A DNA stretch of 64,000 bases from Microbacterium saperdae (GCF_006716345.1 NZ_VFOX01000001.1:1612001-1676000); one strand, 5' to 3'. Positions 24,640 through 33,340 are shown, counted from the first letter of the stretch. Notes: generated by a model not told the origin, from the letters alone. Numbers and translations are program-made.

Positions 24640-26640
24640 CTACATCACGTTCCCGATGTAGGAGTACTTGACGAACACCTCGGCGGCGATGCCGGACTCA
24701 TCCAGCACGCCCTGCACCGCGTTCATCATGTAGTTGGAGTCCCAGCCCATGTAGAGGAAGTGCGTGTCGTCCAGAGCATCCCACTGGCCCTTCCAGGCCA
24801 TCGCGTCGTAGACGGGACCGCCATGTGTCGCGCAGTAGCTGACGGCCGCGGGGCGGGTATCGGTCCACGCCCGCCGGAACACGCGATTGAAGAGGTGCTT
24901 GACGTCGTACACCTCCCACCGCTCTCCGCGGTACTCCACGTAGTCGAACTCGCGCTCCCAGCCGGCGGGCCACCCGCGTCGGCGCACCGCGTCCAGGATC
25001 GGGGTCAGGCCGTCATCATCGATCTCGGGGAGCGCGGGGCGGGCCCAGATCCGCAGGAGGTCCGCCGTGAGACGGACCGTGCGGCTCGTGATGGCGGCCG
25101 TGTCCCACACGGGCACGCTCTCGAGGTCTCGCGTCGCGGCGACGGCGCTGCGGGCGTAGGCGTCATCGCGCTTCACCGGAAAGGAGGCCCCGAAGACGCG
25201 CTCGGTCAGGGGTTGCTCGAGGAGCGTCAGGTTTCCGAGCGTCGGTGCGAGTGCACGATGGCTGTTCTGCTCGTCTTCGCTGTACTCGCTCCAGGGCCGC
25301 ACCCCGTCGCCGGACCAGGCATCACCGGGAACCGGGGGAACGATGTGCTCGATATCGAAGCCTTCAGTGTCTTCGATGCCCTGCAACCGCCCGAGCACAT
25401 ACGCGGCGTGGGGGAGTTCGCTGTACTTCAGCACCGCACCCACTCGCTCATCCGACGGGGTGATGCGTGCCAGCGCACGGGCGAGCGAATCGCGACCCTG
25501 CGCGCGGGCACGGCACAGCCGTGCGATCAGCCGTTCGGTGGGGAGGTTCACCAGCGCGCGGCGGAGATAGAGCGCCTGGATCCAGTCGAGCGTCTCGAGG
25601 AGTTCCGCGCGCCCGGCGACACCGCGGCTGTAGTCGCTGTACACGCTCAGGACGAGGGGGTACGCAGCGCGACCGAAGGTGTTCACGTGGCGGAGCTGGC
25701 GGGCGATCTCAGGATCGTTCTCTTGGGCCGGATCCAACAGGATGCCGTAGATCTGCGCATAGTGGCGCCACACCTCGGCATGCGCTTGCAGGTGCTCGAC
25801 ATCGACGTGCGGGAAGGACTGGCGGAAGGCGCTGTACACGCCGTGCTCGCCGTTCGCGGCGACTTCGCGTCCGGTCGTCATCACGAGGTAGTGGCGCCAG
25901 AACGCGCCGATCGCCTCGCCGGTGTGCCGCTCGATCGGCAGCCAGAAACGTGCCTCGACGTCGAGCTGCTCGCTGTGGGTCAGGCCCATCAGGATGTAGT
26001 TGTGGATCAGTTCGTGATCACGCAGCGGTTCGCCCGTGGAGTTGAGGCTCTCGAAGATCTGCTGTGCGTTCGCTTCCGCGCCGAGCGTGATCGACACGTG
26101 CTCGAGCTTCTGCAGGCCACGCCAGACCGACGGTGCCTCCTCCGCATGGATCTGGCTCCGGAAGAACGCGTAGTTGTCATCGAACCGCGACCCGCGATCG
26201 GCGTCTCCTCGGCGGTCCAGCACGACGGACTCGTACAACTCCGCCCAGGCGTCGTGCGGGCGCAGCTTGGTGCGGGCGGGGTCATCCTGCCGGATCAGCA
26301 CGCGCTCGAGCTCGGATGCCAGCGCGGGATCCGACTCCTTCACCGAGTGGTGCAGGGCGGCGACCAGGAGCATGAGCGTCGTGATGCGCTGCTGGCCGTC
26401 GATGAGGATCAGATCGCTGTCGCCGGTGGAATCGTGGGCGGACAGGATCGACCCGATGAAATGCCGGTGCGCATCGTCGTCGGCGGCGACGGCGCGCACG
26501 TCGGAGAGCAGGCGCTCGCATCCGCCGATGTCCCAGCGGTACTGCCGCTGATACACGGGGACGACGATGGTGGTGGAACCGGCTGCGAGCCACTCGATCG
26601 TGTTGACTGCTGTCGCCTCGACGTTGGTGGCGGTGCTCAT
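24640..26640 (-). CDS. DUF262/DUF1524 (GmrSD-like) protein, putative nuclease of defence type
   Basis: A 666-residue fused protein. The N-terminal DUF262 domain shows the hallmark LIDGQQRITTLMLL near residue 80, a ParB-like nucleotide-dependent domain; the middle-to-C-terminal part carries the DUF1524 HNH-type marks FDIEHIVPP and LGNLTLLEQPL at about 435-490. GmrSD proteins cut modified phage DNA. Here a further 100 residues follow (from about 560, aromatic-rich, ending YSYIGNVM) that I cannot assign. The usual downstream N in the LN..SN..F region reads LTERVF. It is a single gene, not in a defence island, with GGAGGA upstream of the ATG. Defence function is inferred from family only. Confidence 0.82.
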   Translation of the reverse strand: MSTATNVEATAVNTIEWLAAGSTTIVVPVYQRQYRWDIGGCERLLSDVRAVAADDDAHRHFIGSILSAHDSTGDSDLILIDGQQRITTLMLLVAALHHSVKESDPALASELERVLIRQDDPARTKLRPHDAWAELYESVVLDRRGDADRGSRFDDNYAFFRSQIHAEEAPSVWRGLQKLEHVSITLGAEANAQQIFESLNSTGEPLRDHELIHNYILMGLTHSEQLDVEARFWLPIERHTGEAIGAFWRHYLVMTTGREVAANGEHGVYSAFRQSFPHVDVEHLQAHAEVWRHYAQIYGILLDPAQENDPEIARQLRHVNTFGRAAYPLVLSVYSDYSRGVAGRAELLETLDWIQALYLRRALVNLPTERLIARLCRARAQGRDSLARALARITPSDERVGAVLKYSELPHAAYVLGRLQGIEDTEGFDIEHIVPPVPGDAWSGDGVRPWSEYSEDEQNSHRALAPTLGNLTLLEQPLTERVFGASFPVKRDDAYARSAVAATRDLESVPVWDTAAITSRTVRLTADLLRIWARPALPEIDDDGLTPILDAVRRRGWPAGWEREFDYVEYRGERWEVYDVKHLFNRVFRRAWTDTRPAAVSYCATHGGPVYDAMAWKGQWDALDDTHFLYMGWDSNYMMNAVQGVLDESGIAAEVFVKYSYIGNVM

Positions 26641-26750
26641 GCTGGTGTCTCGTCCTCCCGTAGCGCAGGACGCCGAGGACTCGCCGGGCGCCCGATTCAG
26701 TCTATTCGGTTATTCACGGCGGCCCTCGGAGGGGCGCACAGGCGTCGCTG

Positions 26751-26769
26751 TTAGGCTTGCCTTATCAGG
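26751..26769 (+). promoter_or_regulatory. Possible DtxR/IdeR-type iron box
   Basis: TTAGGCTTGCCTTATCAGG resembles the DtxR-family consensus TTAGGTTAGGCTAACCTAA (11 of 19 positions by my count), best in the first 14 bases, which form an imperfect inverted repeat. It lies 36 bases before the start of the oxygenase-like gene. Weak match; needs a matrix score. Confidence 0.35.
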
Positions 26770-26804
26770 GCCTGTTAAAACGTGCTGGCCCCCGATGAAA
26801 GGAC

Positions 26805-27590
26805 ATGACCTACATCATGGGATACATCAAATCCGCAGCGCTCGAGGAAAAGGGCTTCGTCGTCCTCGACAGCTACAACCAGGAGCTCGACCCCAAGGAA
26901 TGGCTCGACATCGAGTACAACGACTGGAAGTCGTCGGGCGACACGCGATTCGCTCCGCTCGCCAGCGCCTTCGGTGACATCGAGTGCAACGGCTTCTGGA
27001 ACCACAAGCCACCGCGCACCGACAAGGACGGCGTCTGGATCGACTCGCAGACCGAGAAGGCCCCGAACCTCACGCGTCGGGCGCAGGAGCCGGGTGCGAA
27101 CGTCGGCCGCTGCCGCGTGATCGAGCTGCAGCCCACGCCCTATGGCGACTGCCTCTACAACCTTCACCAGGACGACAACAACCGTCTGAACCCGGATGGC
27201 ACCGGCTGGGTGGTGCGCGGGTTCTTCAACCTCACCGATGACAAGGACAGCTACTTCGTCCTGCGCGAGAACCGCACCGACCCGAGCATCGAGTACCGCA
27301 TCGCTCTTCCGGCCGGCGCTCAGCTCATCGTCGACACGCAGCGCCTGTGGCACGCCGCGACCCACAACGGTGACGAGCCGCGCTACTGCCTGATCACGTC
27401 CTGGACCTCGGGCCCGGAGCTCGACGCCTACATCGCCAAGTACAACGGCACCGACGACGTCCCCAACTACGAGGTCGCTCAGGACGTGCTGGAACACGGC
27501 TACGCCGAGCAGGCCCGCAAGGACGCCGCACGCGCTGCCTACTATGCCGCCAAGGGCCAGCAGGTGAAGCAGGCGATGAGCGAGGCCTGA
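26805..27590 (+). CDS. Probable 2-oxoglutarate/Fe(II)-dependent oxygenase
   Basis: A 261-residue protein that I do not recognise by name. The region LYNLHQDDNNR (about residue 121) followed 60 residues later by RLWHAATHNGDEPRYCLI gives an H-x-D...H iron triad with an Arg exactly 10 residues after the distal His, the classic 2-oxoglutarate oxygenase pattern. No signal peptide. The C-terminal 40 residues are Ala/Lys/Gln-rich helix. Start is unsure: ATG 26805 is only 1 base from AGGA, while ATG 26817 is 13 bases away. It ends in a strong terminator and is divergent from the GmrSD-like gene. Substrate unknown. Confidence 0.65.
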   Translation: MTYIMGYIKSAALEEKGFVVLDSYNQELDPKEWLDIEYNDWKSSGDTRFAPLASAFGDIECNGFWNHKPPRTDKDGVWIDSQTEKAPNLTRRAQEPGANVGRCRVIELQPTPYGDCLYNLHQDDNNRLNPDGTGWVVRGFFNLTDDKDSYFVLRENRTDPSIEYRIALPAGAQLIVDTQRLWHAATHNGDEPRYCLITSWTSGPELDAYIAKYNGTDDVPNYEVAQDVLEHGYAEQARKDAARAAYYAAKGQQVKQAMSEA

Positions 27591-27644
27591 GCCTCCCGGA
27601 TTCGCCGGCTCCGACCTCTCGGTCACCGAGCCCACCACAGCAGG

Positions 27645-27675
27645 AAGGCCCCGGTCCCCGGACCGGGGCCTTCTT
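27645..27675 (+). terminator. Terminator after the oxygenase-like gene
   Basis: Perfect 12-bp stem AAGGCCCCGGTC / GACCGGGGCCTT with loop CCCG, followed by CTTCTTC. Confidence 0.9.
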
Positions 27676-27733
27676 CGTGGGAACTACATGCTTGTGATTT
27701 CGTCCGCGGTGGGCGAGAATGGGCCCACAACCG

Positions 27734-27739
27734 CATAAT
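27734..27739 (+). promoter_or_regulatory. Candidate -10 box of the DUF3145 gene (CATAAT)
   Basis: CATAAT lies about 60 bases before the ATG at 27798; GGAGAG sits at the ribosome-site position. No convincing -35 box. Confidence 0.4.
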
Positions 27740-27797
27740 CTCGCCACTTCGTGGTTCAGGTCGTTGGGGAAGACGCACCTGATGAAACGGAGAGATC

Positions 27798-28301
27798 ATG
27801 GCGACGGCTTACGCACGCGGAGTGGTTTACGTCCACTCTGCGCCTCGCGCGCTCTGCCCGCACCTGGAATGGGCGGTGGGTCGCGCTATCGGGCGTGCGG
27901 TGAATTTCGACTGGACTGACCAGCCGGTGCTCGACGGTGCTCGCCGTGCGGAGTTCTACTGGGATGGACCGGTCGGCACCGGTGCTGCTCTCGCGACCGC
28001 GATCCGCGGCTGGGAGCACCTCCGCTTCGAGGTGACGGAGGATCCGACACCCCGTAGCGACGGTGGGCGCTGGCTGCACACCCCGGACCTCGGCATCCAC
28101 TACGCGCAGACCGATGCCGCCGGCAACATCGTGATCGGCGAGGACCGCATCCGCTATGCGATGGAGATCGCAGCAGGGAATGCGCTCGAATTGCAGCGGG
28201 AGTTGGACATCGCTCTCGGATCCGCCTGGGACGAAGAGCTGGAGCCGTTCCGTCATGCCAGCGATGACGCGCGCGTCGTCTGGCTCCACAAGGTCGGCTA
28301 G
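27798..28301 (+). CDS. DUF3145 protein
   Basis: A 167-residue soluble protein, ordinary length for actinobacterial DUF3145 proteins. Recognisable blocks are RGVVYVHSAPRALCPHLEWAV at the start (written here in part), NFDWTDQPVLDGARRAE and a WHTPDLG-like WLHTPDLGIHYA. Function is unknown. It is a single gene between two terminators, preceded by GGAGAG and a CATAAT box, so it is likely expressed on its own. No membrane segment or known catalytic motif is visible. Confidence 0.85.
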   Translation: MATAYARGVVYVHSAPRALCPHLEWAVGRAIGRAVNFDWTDQPVLDGARRAEFYWDGPVGTGAALATAIRGWEHLRFEVTEDPTPRSDGGRWLHTPDLGIHYAQTDAAGNIVIGEDRIRYAMEIAAGNALELQRELDIALGSAWDEELEPFRHASDDARVVWLHKVG

Positions 28302-28398
28302 TTCGCGACCATCACACAGACCTGGAGCGGGGGAGGCGTGAGTATCGGATGCCGGTGATTCATCCCGGACGCTGAGAAGACGTTTTCCCGCTCCACAT

Positions 28399-28440
28399 GA
28401 CGAGGACCCCGCCCCTGGAGACAGCGACGGGGTCTTCGTC
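28399..28440. terminator. Bidirectional terminator between DUF3145 and yczR
   Basis: GACGAGGACCCCG pairs with CGGGGTCTTCGTC across a 16-base loop, one mismatch pair. It lies in a convergent gap; the remaining bases 28302-28398 show nothing else clear. Confidence 0.75.
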
Positions 28441-28460
28441 TGCGCGGGTACGGCGGCGTC

Positions 28461-29864
28461 TCAGATCACCGCGGCGTGCGGCAGCTCCTCCGGCCGAGGA
28501 ACCGCGCCACCGTGCAGGTCGTTCCAGGCGAGTCGCAGTCGCTCCATCGCCATGGCCGTGCGCTCCGGCGGCAGGGTGATCGGGATCCGCAGACGTCGCT
28601 CCAGCACCCCGCCCGTGGTGAATCGCGGGCCGGGGGGCAGGATGAGCTCGCGCTCGCGCGCGGCCAGGGAGAGTCTCGTCGACACCGGCGCGCCGAGGTC
28701 CACCCAGGTGGACAGCCCGCCGACGGTCTGCGGCATCCGGATCCCGTCGATCGCATCGAGGCCGGCGGCGACGGCGGCGCGTCCTGCCCGCAGCCGCTCG
28801 CGGACGTGGGCGGTGAGCGCCGGCATCTCTGCCAGCAGCTCCACGGCGATGCATTGCTCGAGCAGGGCCGTGCCGAGCTCGAACGACGGGCGCACGGCGA
28901 GGAGGCGCGTGATGAGCGAGCGCTCGGCGCGGATCCACCCGAGACGCATACCGCCCCACGCGATCTTCGACATCGATCCGACCGTGACCACGTGGGGGTT
29001 GTACGCGGCGAGTGGAAGGGGTGACCATCCGCGATCGATGTCGAGTTCCGAGGTCGTCTCGTCGACGATCAGGATCATGCCGGCGCTGCGCGCCGTGGTC
29101 GCGATGCGTTCCCGCTCGCCGTCTGGCAGGGTCGCGCCGGTCGGGTTGTGGAAGTCGGGGATCAGGTAGGCCAGGTGGGGATGATCGGCGAGAAGGACCT
29201 CGGTCAGGTGCCGTGCGTCCCATCCGTCGACGTCGACCGGCGTCGGCAGCAGTCGATAGCCGTGTCGATGCAGAGCCTCCAGAGCATGCGGGAACGTCGG
29301 CTGTTCGACGAGCGCGCGCTCACCGCGTCGTCCGATCGTGGCGAGCACCAGGTTGAAGGCGTTCAGGGCGCCGGAGGTGATGATGATCTCGTCCGCTGAT
29401 GTGTCGACGCCGCGCTGAGTGAATCGCTGAGCGACCGCATCGCGGAGTTCGGGGAGGCCGCGCAGCGAGTAGCCGCTGGTGCCCCGCAGGGCGGCAAGGC
29501 GGGGCAGGGACCGTACGGTGGCGTCGTACAGGCCCGGCGTCGAGTCCATCGAGGCGATCGACAGATCGATCGCGGAATCCGGTTCCGAGGAGTCCCGGAT
29601 GATGGAGGTGCGCGGGAGTGTCACGCGTGTGCTCCCGCCGTGCAGGCGGGTCACGTAGCCGTCGCTCTCGAGCAGCCCGTACACGCGAGTGATGGTGGAT
29701 CGCGAACGGCGCAGCTCGAGCGCGAGGGACCGCTCGCTCGGCAGACGCTCCCCGACCGTGAGGCGGCCGTCGAGGATCAGCGCCCGCACGTGTCCGGCCA
29801 GCGCCGCGGCCGTCGCACCGGCGACGTTCTGCGCACCGAGCTGCTGCACGAGTCGAGAGGTCAT
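28461..29864 (-). CDS. yczR: MocR/GntR-type regulator with aminotransferase domain (YczR-like)
   Basis: A 467-residue fusion: a GntR winged HTH (about residues 15-80, GERLPSERSLALELRRSRST) joined to a fold-type I PLP domain with FHNPTGATLP, VDETTSELDID and the PLP lysine in VGSMSKIAWGG. Such MocR proteins act as PLP- or amine-responsive regulators, not as enzymes. It is divergent from yczE, the pairing defined for the YczR subgroup. I chose the ATG at 29864; a start 17 codons earlier would run over a repeat cluster that looks like its operator. It likely controls yczE and itself. Confidence 0.88.
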   Translation of the reverse strand: MTSRLVQQLGAQNVAGATAAALAGHVRALILDGRLTVGERLPSERSLALELRRSRSTITRVYGLLESDGYVTRLHGGSTRVTLPRTSIIRDSSEPDSAIDLSIASMDSTPGLYDATVRSLPRLAALRGTSGYSLRGLPELRDAVAQRFTQRGVDTSADEIIITSGALNAFNLVLATIGRRGERALVEQPTFPHALEALHRHGYRLLPTPVDVDGWDARHLTEVLLADHPHLAYLIPDFHNPTGATLPDGERERIATTARSAGMILIVDETTSELDIDRGWSPLPLAAYNPHVVTVGSMSKIAWGGMRLGWIRAERSLITRLLAVRPSFELGTALLEQCIAVELLAEMPALTAHVRERLRAGRAAVAAGLDAIDGIRMPQTVGGLSTWVDLGAPVSTRLSLAARERELILPPGPRFTTGGVLERRLRIPITLPPERTAMAMERLRLAWNDLHGGAVPRPEELPHAAVI

Positions 29865-29882
29865 GCTCCCAGCATGCCGCAA

Positions 29883-29923
29883 AGTGGACTCGGTGAACGA
29901 GGCCACTTCTCGCACAGTGGTCT
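29883..29923. promoter_or_regulatory. Triple AGTGGNCT repeat, candidate YczR operator
   Basis: Three copies of AGTGGNCT are seen: forward at 29883-29890 (AGTGGACT), reverse at 29900-29907 (AGTGGCCT on the minus strand), forward at 29916-29923 (AGTGGTCT). They fill the divergent gap between yczR and yczE. MocR regulators are known to bind repeated half-sites, often a mix of direct and inverted ones. Confidence 0.65.
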
Positions 29924-29959
29924 GGATGGTGGGCGTCAGCCGAGAGCCACCATGGAGGG

Positions 29960-30625
29960 ATGCACCTTCGATCCCTCTTCCTCCCCCTCACCGCGACCAG
30001 TCGTCGCGACCTGGGCGAACGCGGCCTCCAGCTGCTCCTCGGCCTCTTCCTCTACGGGGTCGCGCTGGGGTTGATGGTGCGTGGCGGTATCGGCGTCTCA
30101 CCGTGGGACGTACTCGCGCTGGGCGTCGCCGGGCAGTCTGGTCTCGGTTACGGGGTGGTGACCAATCTGGTCGCGGTCGTGGTGCTGCTCCTGTGGATCC
30201 CGCTGCGTCAACGCGTGGGACTCGGCACGTTGCTCAACGCCCTGTTGATCGGTCCGAGCGCCGACCTGACGCTCGCCGTCGTCCCCGCGCCTCCATCGAT
30301 CTGGGTCGGGGCGCCGATGTTCCTGCTCGGTCTGGTGCTCCTCGCATTCGCCACGGGACTCTACATCTCCGCGAACTTCGGGCCGGGGCCACGGGACGGC
30401 CTGATGACGGGCCTCGTGCGCCGCACGGGCTGGTCGGTCTGGGTCGTGCGCACGCTCATCGAGGGCAGCGTCCTCGTCATCGGGTTCCTGCTCGGTGGTC
30501 CGGTGGGCGTCGGCACGGTGCTCTTCGCGCTGGGCATCGGGCCGCTGGTCGGCTGGTTCCTGCCGCGCATCACCGCTCTCCGCGATGCGCGCTCGCACCG
30601 GCTCAGCCGGCAGGCGGCCGTATAG
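29960..30625 (+). CDS. yczE: YczE/YyaS/YitT-family membrane protein
   Basis: A 221-residue membrane protein with about five helices. Family marks are VRGGIGVSPWDVLALGVA near residue 45 and SANFGPGPRDGLMTGLVRRTG near 140, both typical of YczE proteins. Its partner is the divergent MocR regulator YczR. Substrate and function are unknown; YczE has been linked to surfactin production in Bacillus, but that does not define activity. It ends before a long hairpin shared with fabF. Confidence 0.9.
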   Translation: MHLRSLFLPLTATSRRDLGERGLQLLLGLFLYGVALGLMVRGGIGVSPWDVLALGVAGQSGLGYGVVTNLVAVVVLLLWIPLRQRVGLGTLLNALLIGPSADLTLAVVPAPPSIWVGAPMFLLGLVLLAFATGLYISANFGPGPRDGLMTGLVRRTGWSVWVVRTLIEGSVLVIGFLLGGPVGVGTVLFALGIGPLVGWFLPRITALRDARSHRLSRQAAV

Positions 30626-30641
30626 CGGTTCCGACCTACGA

Positions 30642-30676
30642 GAAGAGGCCCCCGGACATGATCCGAGGGCCTCTTC
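30642..30676. terminator. Bidirectional terminator between yczE and fabF
   Basis: GAAGAGGCCCCCGGA pairs with TCCGAGGGCCTCTTC (one mismatch) around a 4-base loop, in a convergent gap. Confidence 0.85.
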
Positions 30677-30687
30677 CCGTGTGTTCG

Positions 30688-31926
30688 TCAGTCGACGCTG
30701 GCGAAGGCCACGACGGCGTTGTGCCCGCCGAAGCCGAACGAGTTGCTGATCGCGATCTGCGGGCCGTCTCCGAGCGGGGTCGGCTCGCCCGAGAGGCGGA
30801 ACGGCACGGCCGGGTCCGGCTCGGTCATGTTGATCGTCGGCGGGGCGACGCGGTCGCGCAGGGCGAGGATCGAGAAGATCGCCTCGAGCGCGCCGGTGCC
30901 TCCCAGCAGGTGGCCCGTGGAGGCCTTGGTGGCCGAGACGGGGATCTCGCTGAGACGCTCGCCGAAGACCCGCTTCAGAGCGACATACTCGTTGGGGTCA
31001 CCGACCGGGGTCGAGGTCGCGTGCGCGTTGATGTGCGTGACCTGATCGGGCGTGACGCCCGCCTCTTCCAGAGCCTGGGTCACCGCACGTGCGGCACCGG
31101 CACCCTCGGGGTCGTTGCCCGTGATGTGGTACGAGTCGGCGGTGATCCCACCGCCGATCAGATAGGCGTAGATCTTCGCGCCGCGCGCCTTGGCGTGCTC
31201 CTCGGTCTCGAGGATCAGCACGGCCGCGCCCTCGCCCATGACGAAGCCGTCACGGTCGATCGCGCCGGGGCGGGAAGCCGTGGCCGGGTCGTCGTTGCGG
31301 CGCGAGAGCGCCTGCGCGGAGGAGAACGAGGCCATCGTGATGGGGTGGATCGCAGACTCGGTGCCGCCGGCGATCACGACGTCGGCGAGGCCGTCCTGCA
31401 GGTGGTGGAAAGCGTGGATGAGCGACTCGGTGCTCGAGGCGCAGGCGCTCACGACGGTCTGCGCATAGGCGCGCGCCTGGAACTGCAGCGACAGGTTGCC
31501 GGCGGCGGCGTTGGCCATCAGCATCGGCACGGTCAGCGGCATGACACGTCGCGGACCCTTCTCGCGCAGGGTGTCCCACGCGTCGAGGAGCGTCCAGAGG
31601 CCGCCGATGCCGGTGGCGAAGTCGACACCGAGACGCTCGGGGGCGACCTCGGGGGAGCCGGCATCCGCCCACGCCTCACGCGCGGCGATCAGGGCGAACT
31701 GCGAGGAGGGGTCGAGCCGCTTCGCCTCGTGGCGGGGCAGGACCTCTTCGGGGCGCACGATGGCCTCGGCGGCGAAGGTGACGGGCAGTTCGTACTGCTT
31801 CACCCAGTCGTGCTCGAGTGTGCGGGTTCCGGACATGCCTGCGAGCAGGTTGGTCCAGTTCTCCGGAGCGGTACCGCCGATGGCGGAAGTGGCGCCGATG
31901 CCGGTGACGACGATGCGCTTGGTCAT
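30688..31926 (-). CDS. fabF: 3-oxoacyl-ACP synthase II FabF
   Basis: A 412-residue beta-ketoacyl-ACP synthase. The Cys-His-His triad is visible as VSACASSTES, NAHATSTPVGD and KASTGHLLGGTG. It elongates acyl-ACP with malonyl-ACP in type II fatty acid synthesis. It is the last gene of the fasR-fabD-fabH-acpP-fabF set, 95 bp after acpP, and ends at a strong bidirectional terminator. Gene order equals that of the Streptomyces fab operon. Confidence 0.97.
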   Translation of the reverse strand: MTKRIVVTGIGATSAIGGTAPENWTNLLAGMSGTRTLEHDWVKQYELPVTFAAEAIVRPEEVLPRHEAKRLDPSSQFALIAAREAWADAGSPEVAPERLGVDFATGIGGLWTLLDAWDTLREKGPRRVMPLTVPMLMANAAAGNLSLQFQARAYAQTVVSACASSTESLIHAFHHLQDGLADVVIAGGTESAIHPITMASFSSAQALSRRNDDPATASRPGAIDRDGFVMGEGAAVLILETEEHAKARGAKIYAYLIGGGITADSYHITGNDPEGAGAARAVTQALEEAGVTPDQVTHINAHATSTPVGDPNEYVALKRVFGERLSEIPVSATKASTGHLLGGTGALEAIFSILALRDRVAPPTINMTEPDPAVPFRLSGEPTPLGDGPQIAISNSFGFGGHNAVVAFASVD

Positions 31927-32021
31927 GGTGTGGTTCCTTGTCGGGCGGTGTGTTCGAGCGGATTGCGGGCAAGGCGGAGGATGCCACGCCCCGCAGGTGC
32001 GGGGGTGGCATCCTGCGTGGA

Positions 32022-32270
32022 TTACTCCTGGCCTGCGACGATGAAGCTGACGGCGTCGCCGACGGTCTTCAGGTTCTTGACCTCGTCGTCGGGGATGGTG
32101 ACGCCGAACTTCTCCTCGGCGTTGACGACGATCGTCATCATGGAGATCGAGTCGATGTCGAGGTCATCCGTGAACGACTTCTCGAGGGCGACCTCGGAAG
32201 CGTTGATGCCGGTCTCGTCGGTGATGAGCTCTGCGAGGCCTGCGAGGACCTCATCGTTGGTGAAAGCCAT
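32022..32270 (-). CDS. acpP: Acyl carrier protein
   Basis: An 82-residue acidic ACP. The phosphopantetheine serine is in DDLDIDSISMMTIV, slightly different from the common DSLD form (here D-I-D-S-I-S). It carries growing acyl chains between the Fab enzymes. The ATG at 32270 is preceded by GGAAGACC; a longer in-frame start at 32342 would add 24 basic residues and is rejected. It sits 68 bp after fabH and 95 bp before fabF, larger gaps than elsewhere in the operon, which may allow stronger separate translation. Confidence 0.96.
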   Translation of the reverse strand: MAFTNDEVLAGLAELITDETGINASEVALEKSFTDDLDIDSISMMTIVVNAEEKFGVTIPDDEVKNLKTVGDAVSFIVAGQE

Positions 32271-32338
32271 GTGGTCTTCCTCTTTCTTGCGGGTTGTATT
32301 CGGAACCGTGGAACAGTCTAGGGAAGGTCGAGTCCTTC

Positions 32339-33340
32339 TCATGGGAGGACGACGACCTGAGCGGCGAACACGAGACCGGCGCCGAAGCCGATCTGCAGTG
32401 CGAGGCCGCCCGAGAGCTCGGGGTGCTCGGACATCAGGCGGTGGCTGGCGAGAGGGATCGAGGCGGCCGAGGTGTTGCCGGTGGTCTCGATGTCGCGCGC
32501 GATGACCGTGGTCTCCGGCAGCTTGAGCTGCTTGGCGAACTCGTCGATGATGCGCATGTTCGCCTGGTGCGGGATGAACGCGGCGATGTCGGACGGCTCG
32601 ACGCCGGCCTTGTCGAGCGCTTCACGGGCGACCTTCGCCATCTCCCACACTGCCCAGCGGAACACGGTCTGCCCCTCCTGACGGAGTGTGGGCCACGGCA
32701 CCTCGCCGTCGCGGAACTGCGTCAGGGTGCCGTTCATGCCGACCGCATCGGCCTTCGACCCGTCGGATCCCCACACGGCCGGAGAGATGCCGGGCGTGTC
32801 GCTCGGACCGATCACGGCCGCACCTGCGCCGTCGCCGAGCAGGAACGAGATGCTCCGGTCGGCGGGGTCGACGACGTCGGAGAGCTTCTCCGCGCCGATC
32901 ACCAGCGCGTAGTGGGCGGCACCCGCGCGGATCAGCGCATCTGCCTGAGCGACCGCGTAGGAGTACCCCGCGCACGCGGCGTTGATGTCGTACGCGGCGG
33001 CAGGGTTGGCGCCCACGCGATCAGCGACGATCGCCGAGACGGAAGGGGACTGCTTCGGGTTGCTGATGGTGGCAACGATCACCAGATCGATCTGGTCGGC
33101 CGGAACACCGGACTTCTCGATGGCCTCGGCTCCGGCGATGGCGGCGAGATCGATCGCGTCGGTGCCCTTGTCGGCGCGGACACGGGTGATGATGCCGGTG
33201 CGCTGGCGGATCCACTCGTCGCTGGAGTCGATCGGACCGATCAGATCCTCATTCGGCACGGCGTTCTCGCCGCGTGCCGCACCGTAGGAGTAGATGCGCG
33301 TGTAGGCGGGGCCCGTGATCTGGGTCAGGGTGGCGCTCAT
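32339..33340 (-). CDS. fabH: 3-oxoacyl-ACP synthase III FabH
   Basis: A 333-residue initiating ketosynthase. The Cys-His-Asn triad appears as NAACAGYSYAV, FIPHQANMRI and ETTGNTSAASIP. It condenses a starter acyl-CoA with malonyl-ACP; in iso/anteiso-fatty-acid actinobacteria the starters are branched, which I infer from lineage only. The ATG at 33340 overlaps the fabD stop by 4 bases, so fabD and fabH are coupled; the frame open upstream to 33601 lies within fabD and is not used. Confidence 0.96.
   Translation of the reverse strand: MSATLTQITGPAYTRIYSYGAARGENAVPNEDLIGPIDSSDEWIRQRTGIITRVRADKGTDAIDLAAIAGAEAIEKSGVPADQIDLVIVATISNPKQSPSVSAIVADRVGANPAAAYDINAACAGYSYAVAQADALIRAGAAHYALVIGAEKLSDVVDPADRSISFLLGDGAGAAVIGPSDTPGISPAVWGSDGSKADAVGMNGTLTQFRDGEVPWPTLRQEGQTVFRWAVWEMAKVAREALDKAGVEPSDIAAFIPHQANMRIIDEFAKQLKLPETTVIARDIETTGNTSAASIPLASHRLMSEHPELSGGLALQIGFGAGLVFAAQVVVLP

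Noticed and set aside
24760..26754. 664-codon frame opposite the GmrSD-like gene
   Set aside because: Antisense shadow of a protein with recognisable motifs; no motifs of its own.
26751..26780. TTGCCT as -35 with TGTTAA as -10 for the oxygenase-like gene
   Set aside because: Spacer would be only 10 bp; the promoter remains undefined.
29689..32505. 938-codon plus-strand open frame crossing yczE, a terminator and fabF
   Set aside because: It spans two real genes, a strong terminator and opposite-strand fabF; the product is low-complexity and resembles no family.
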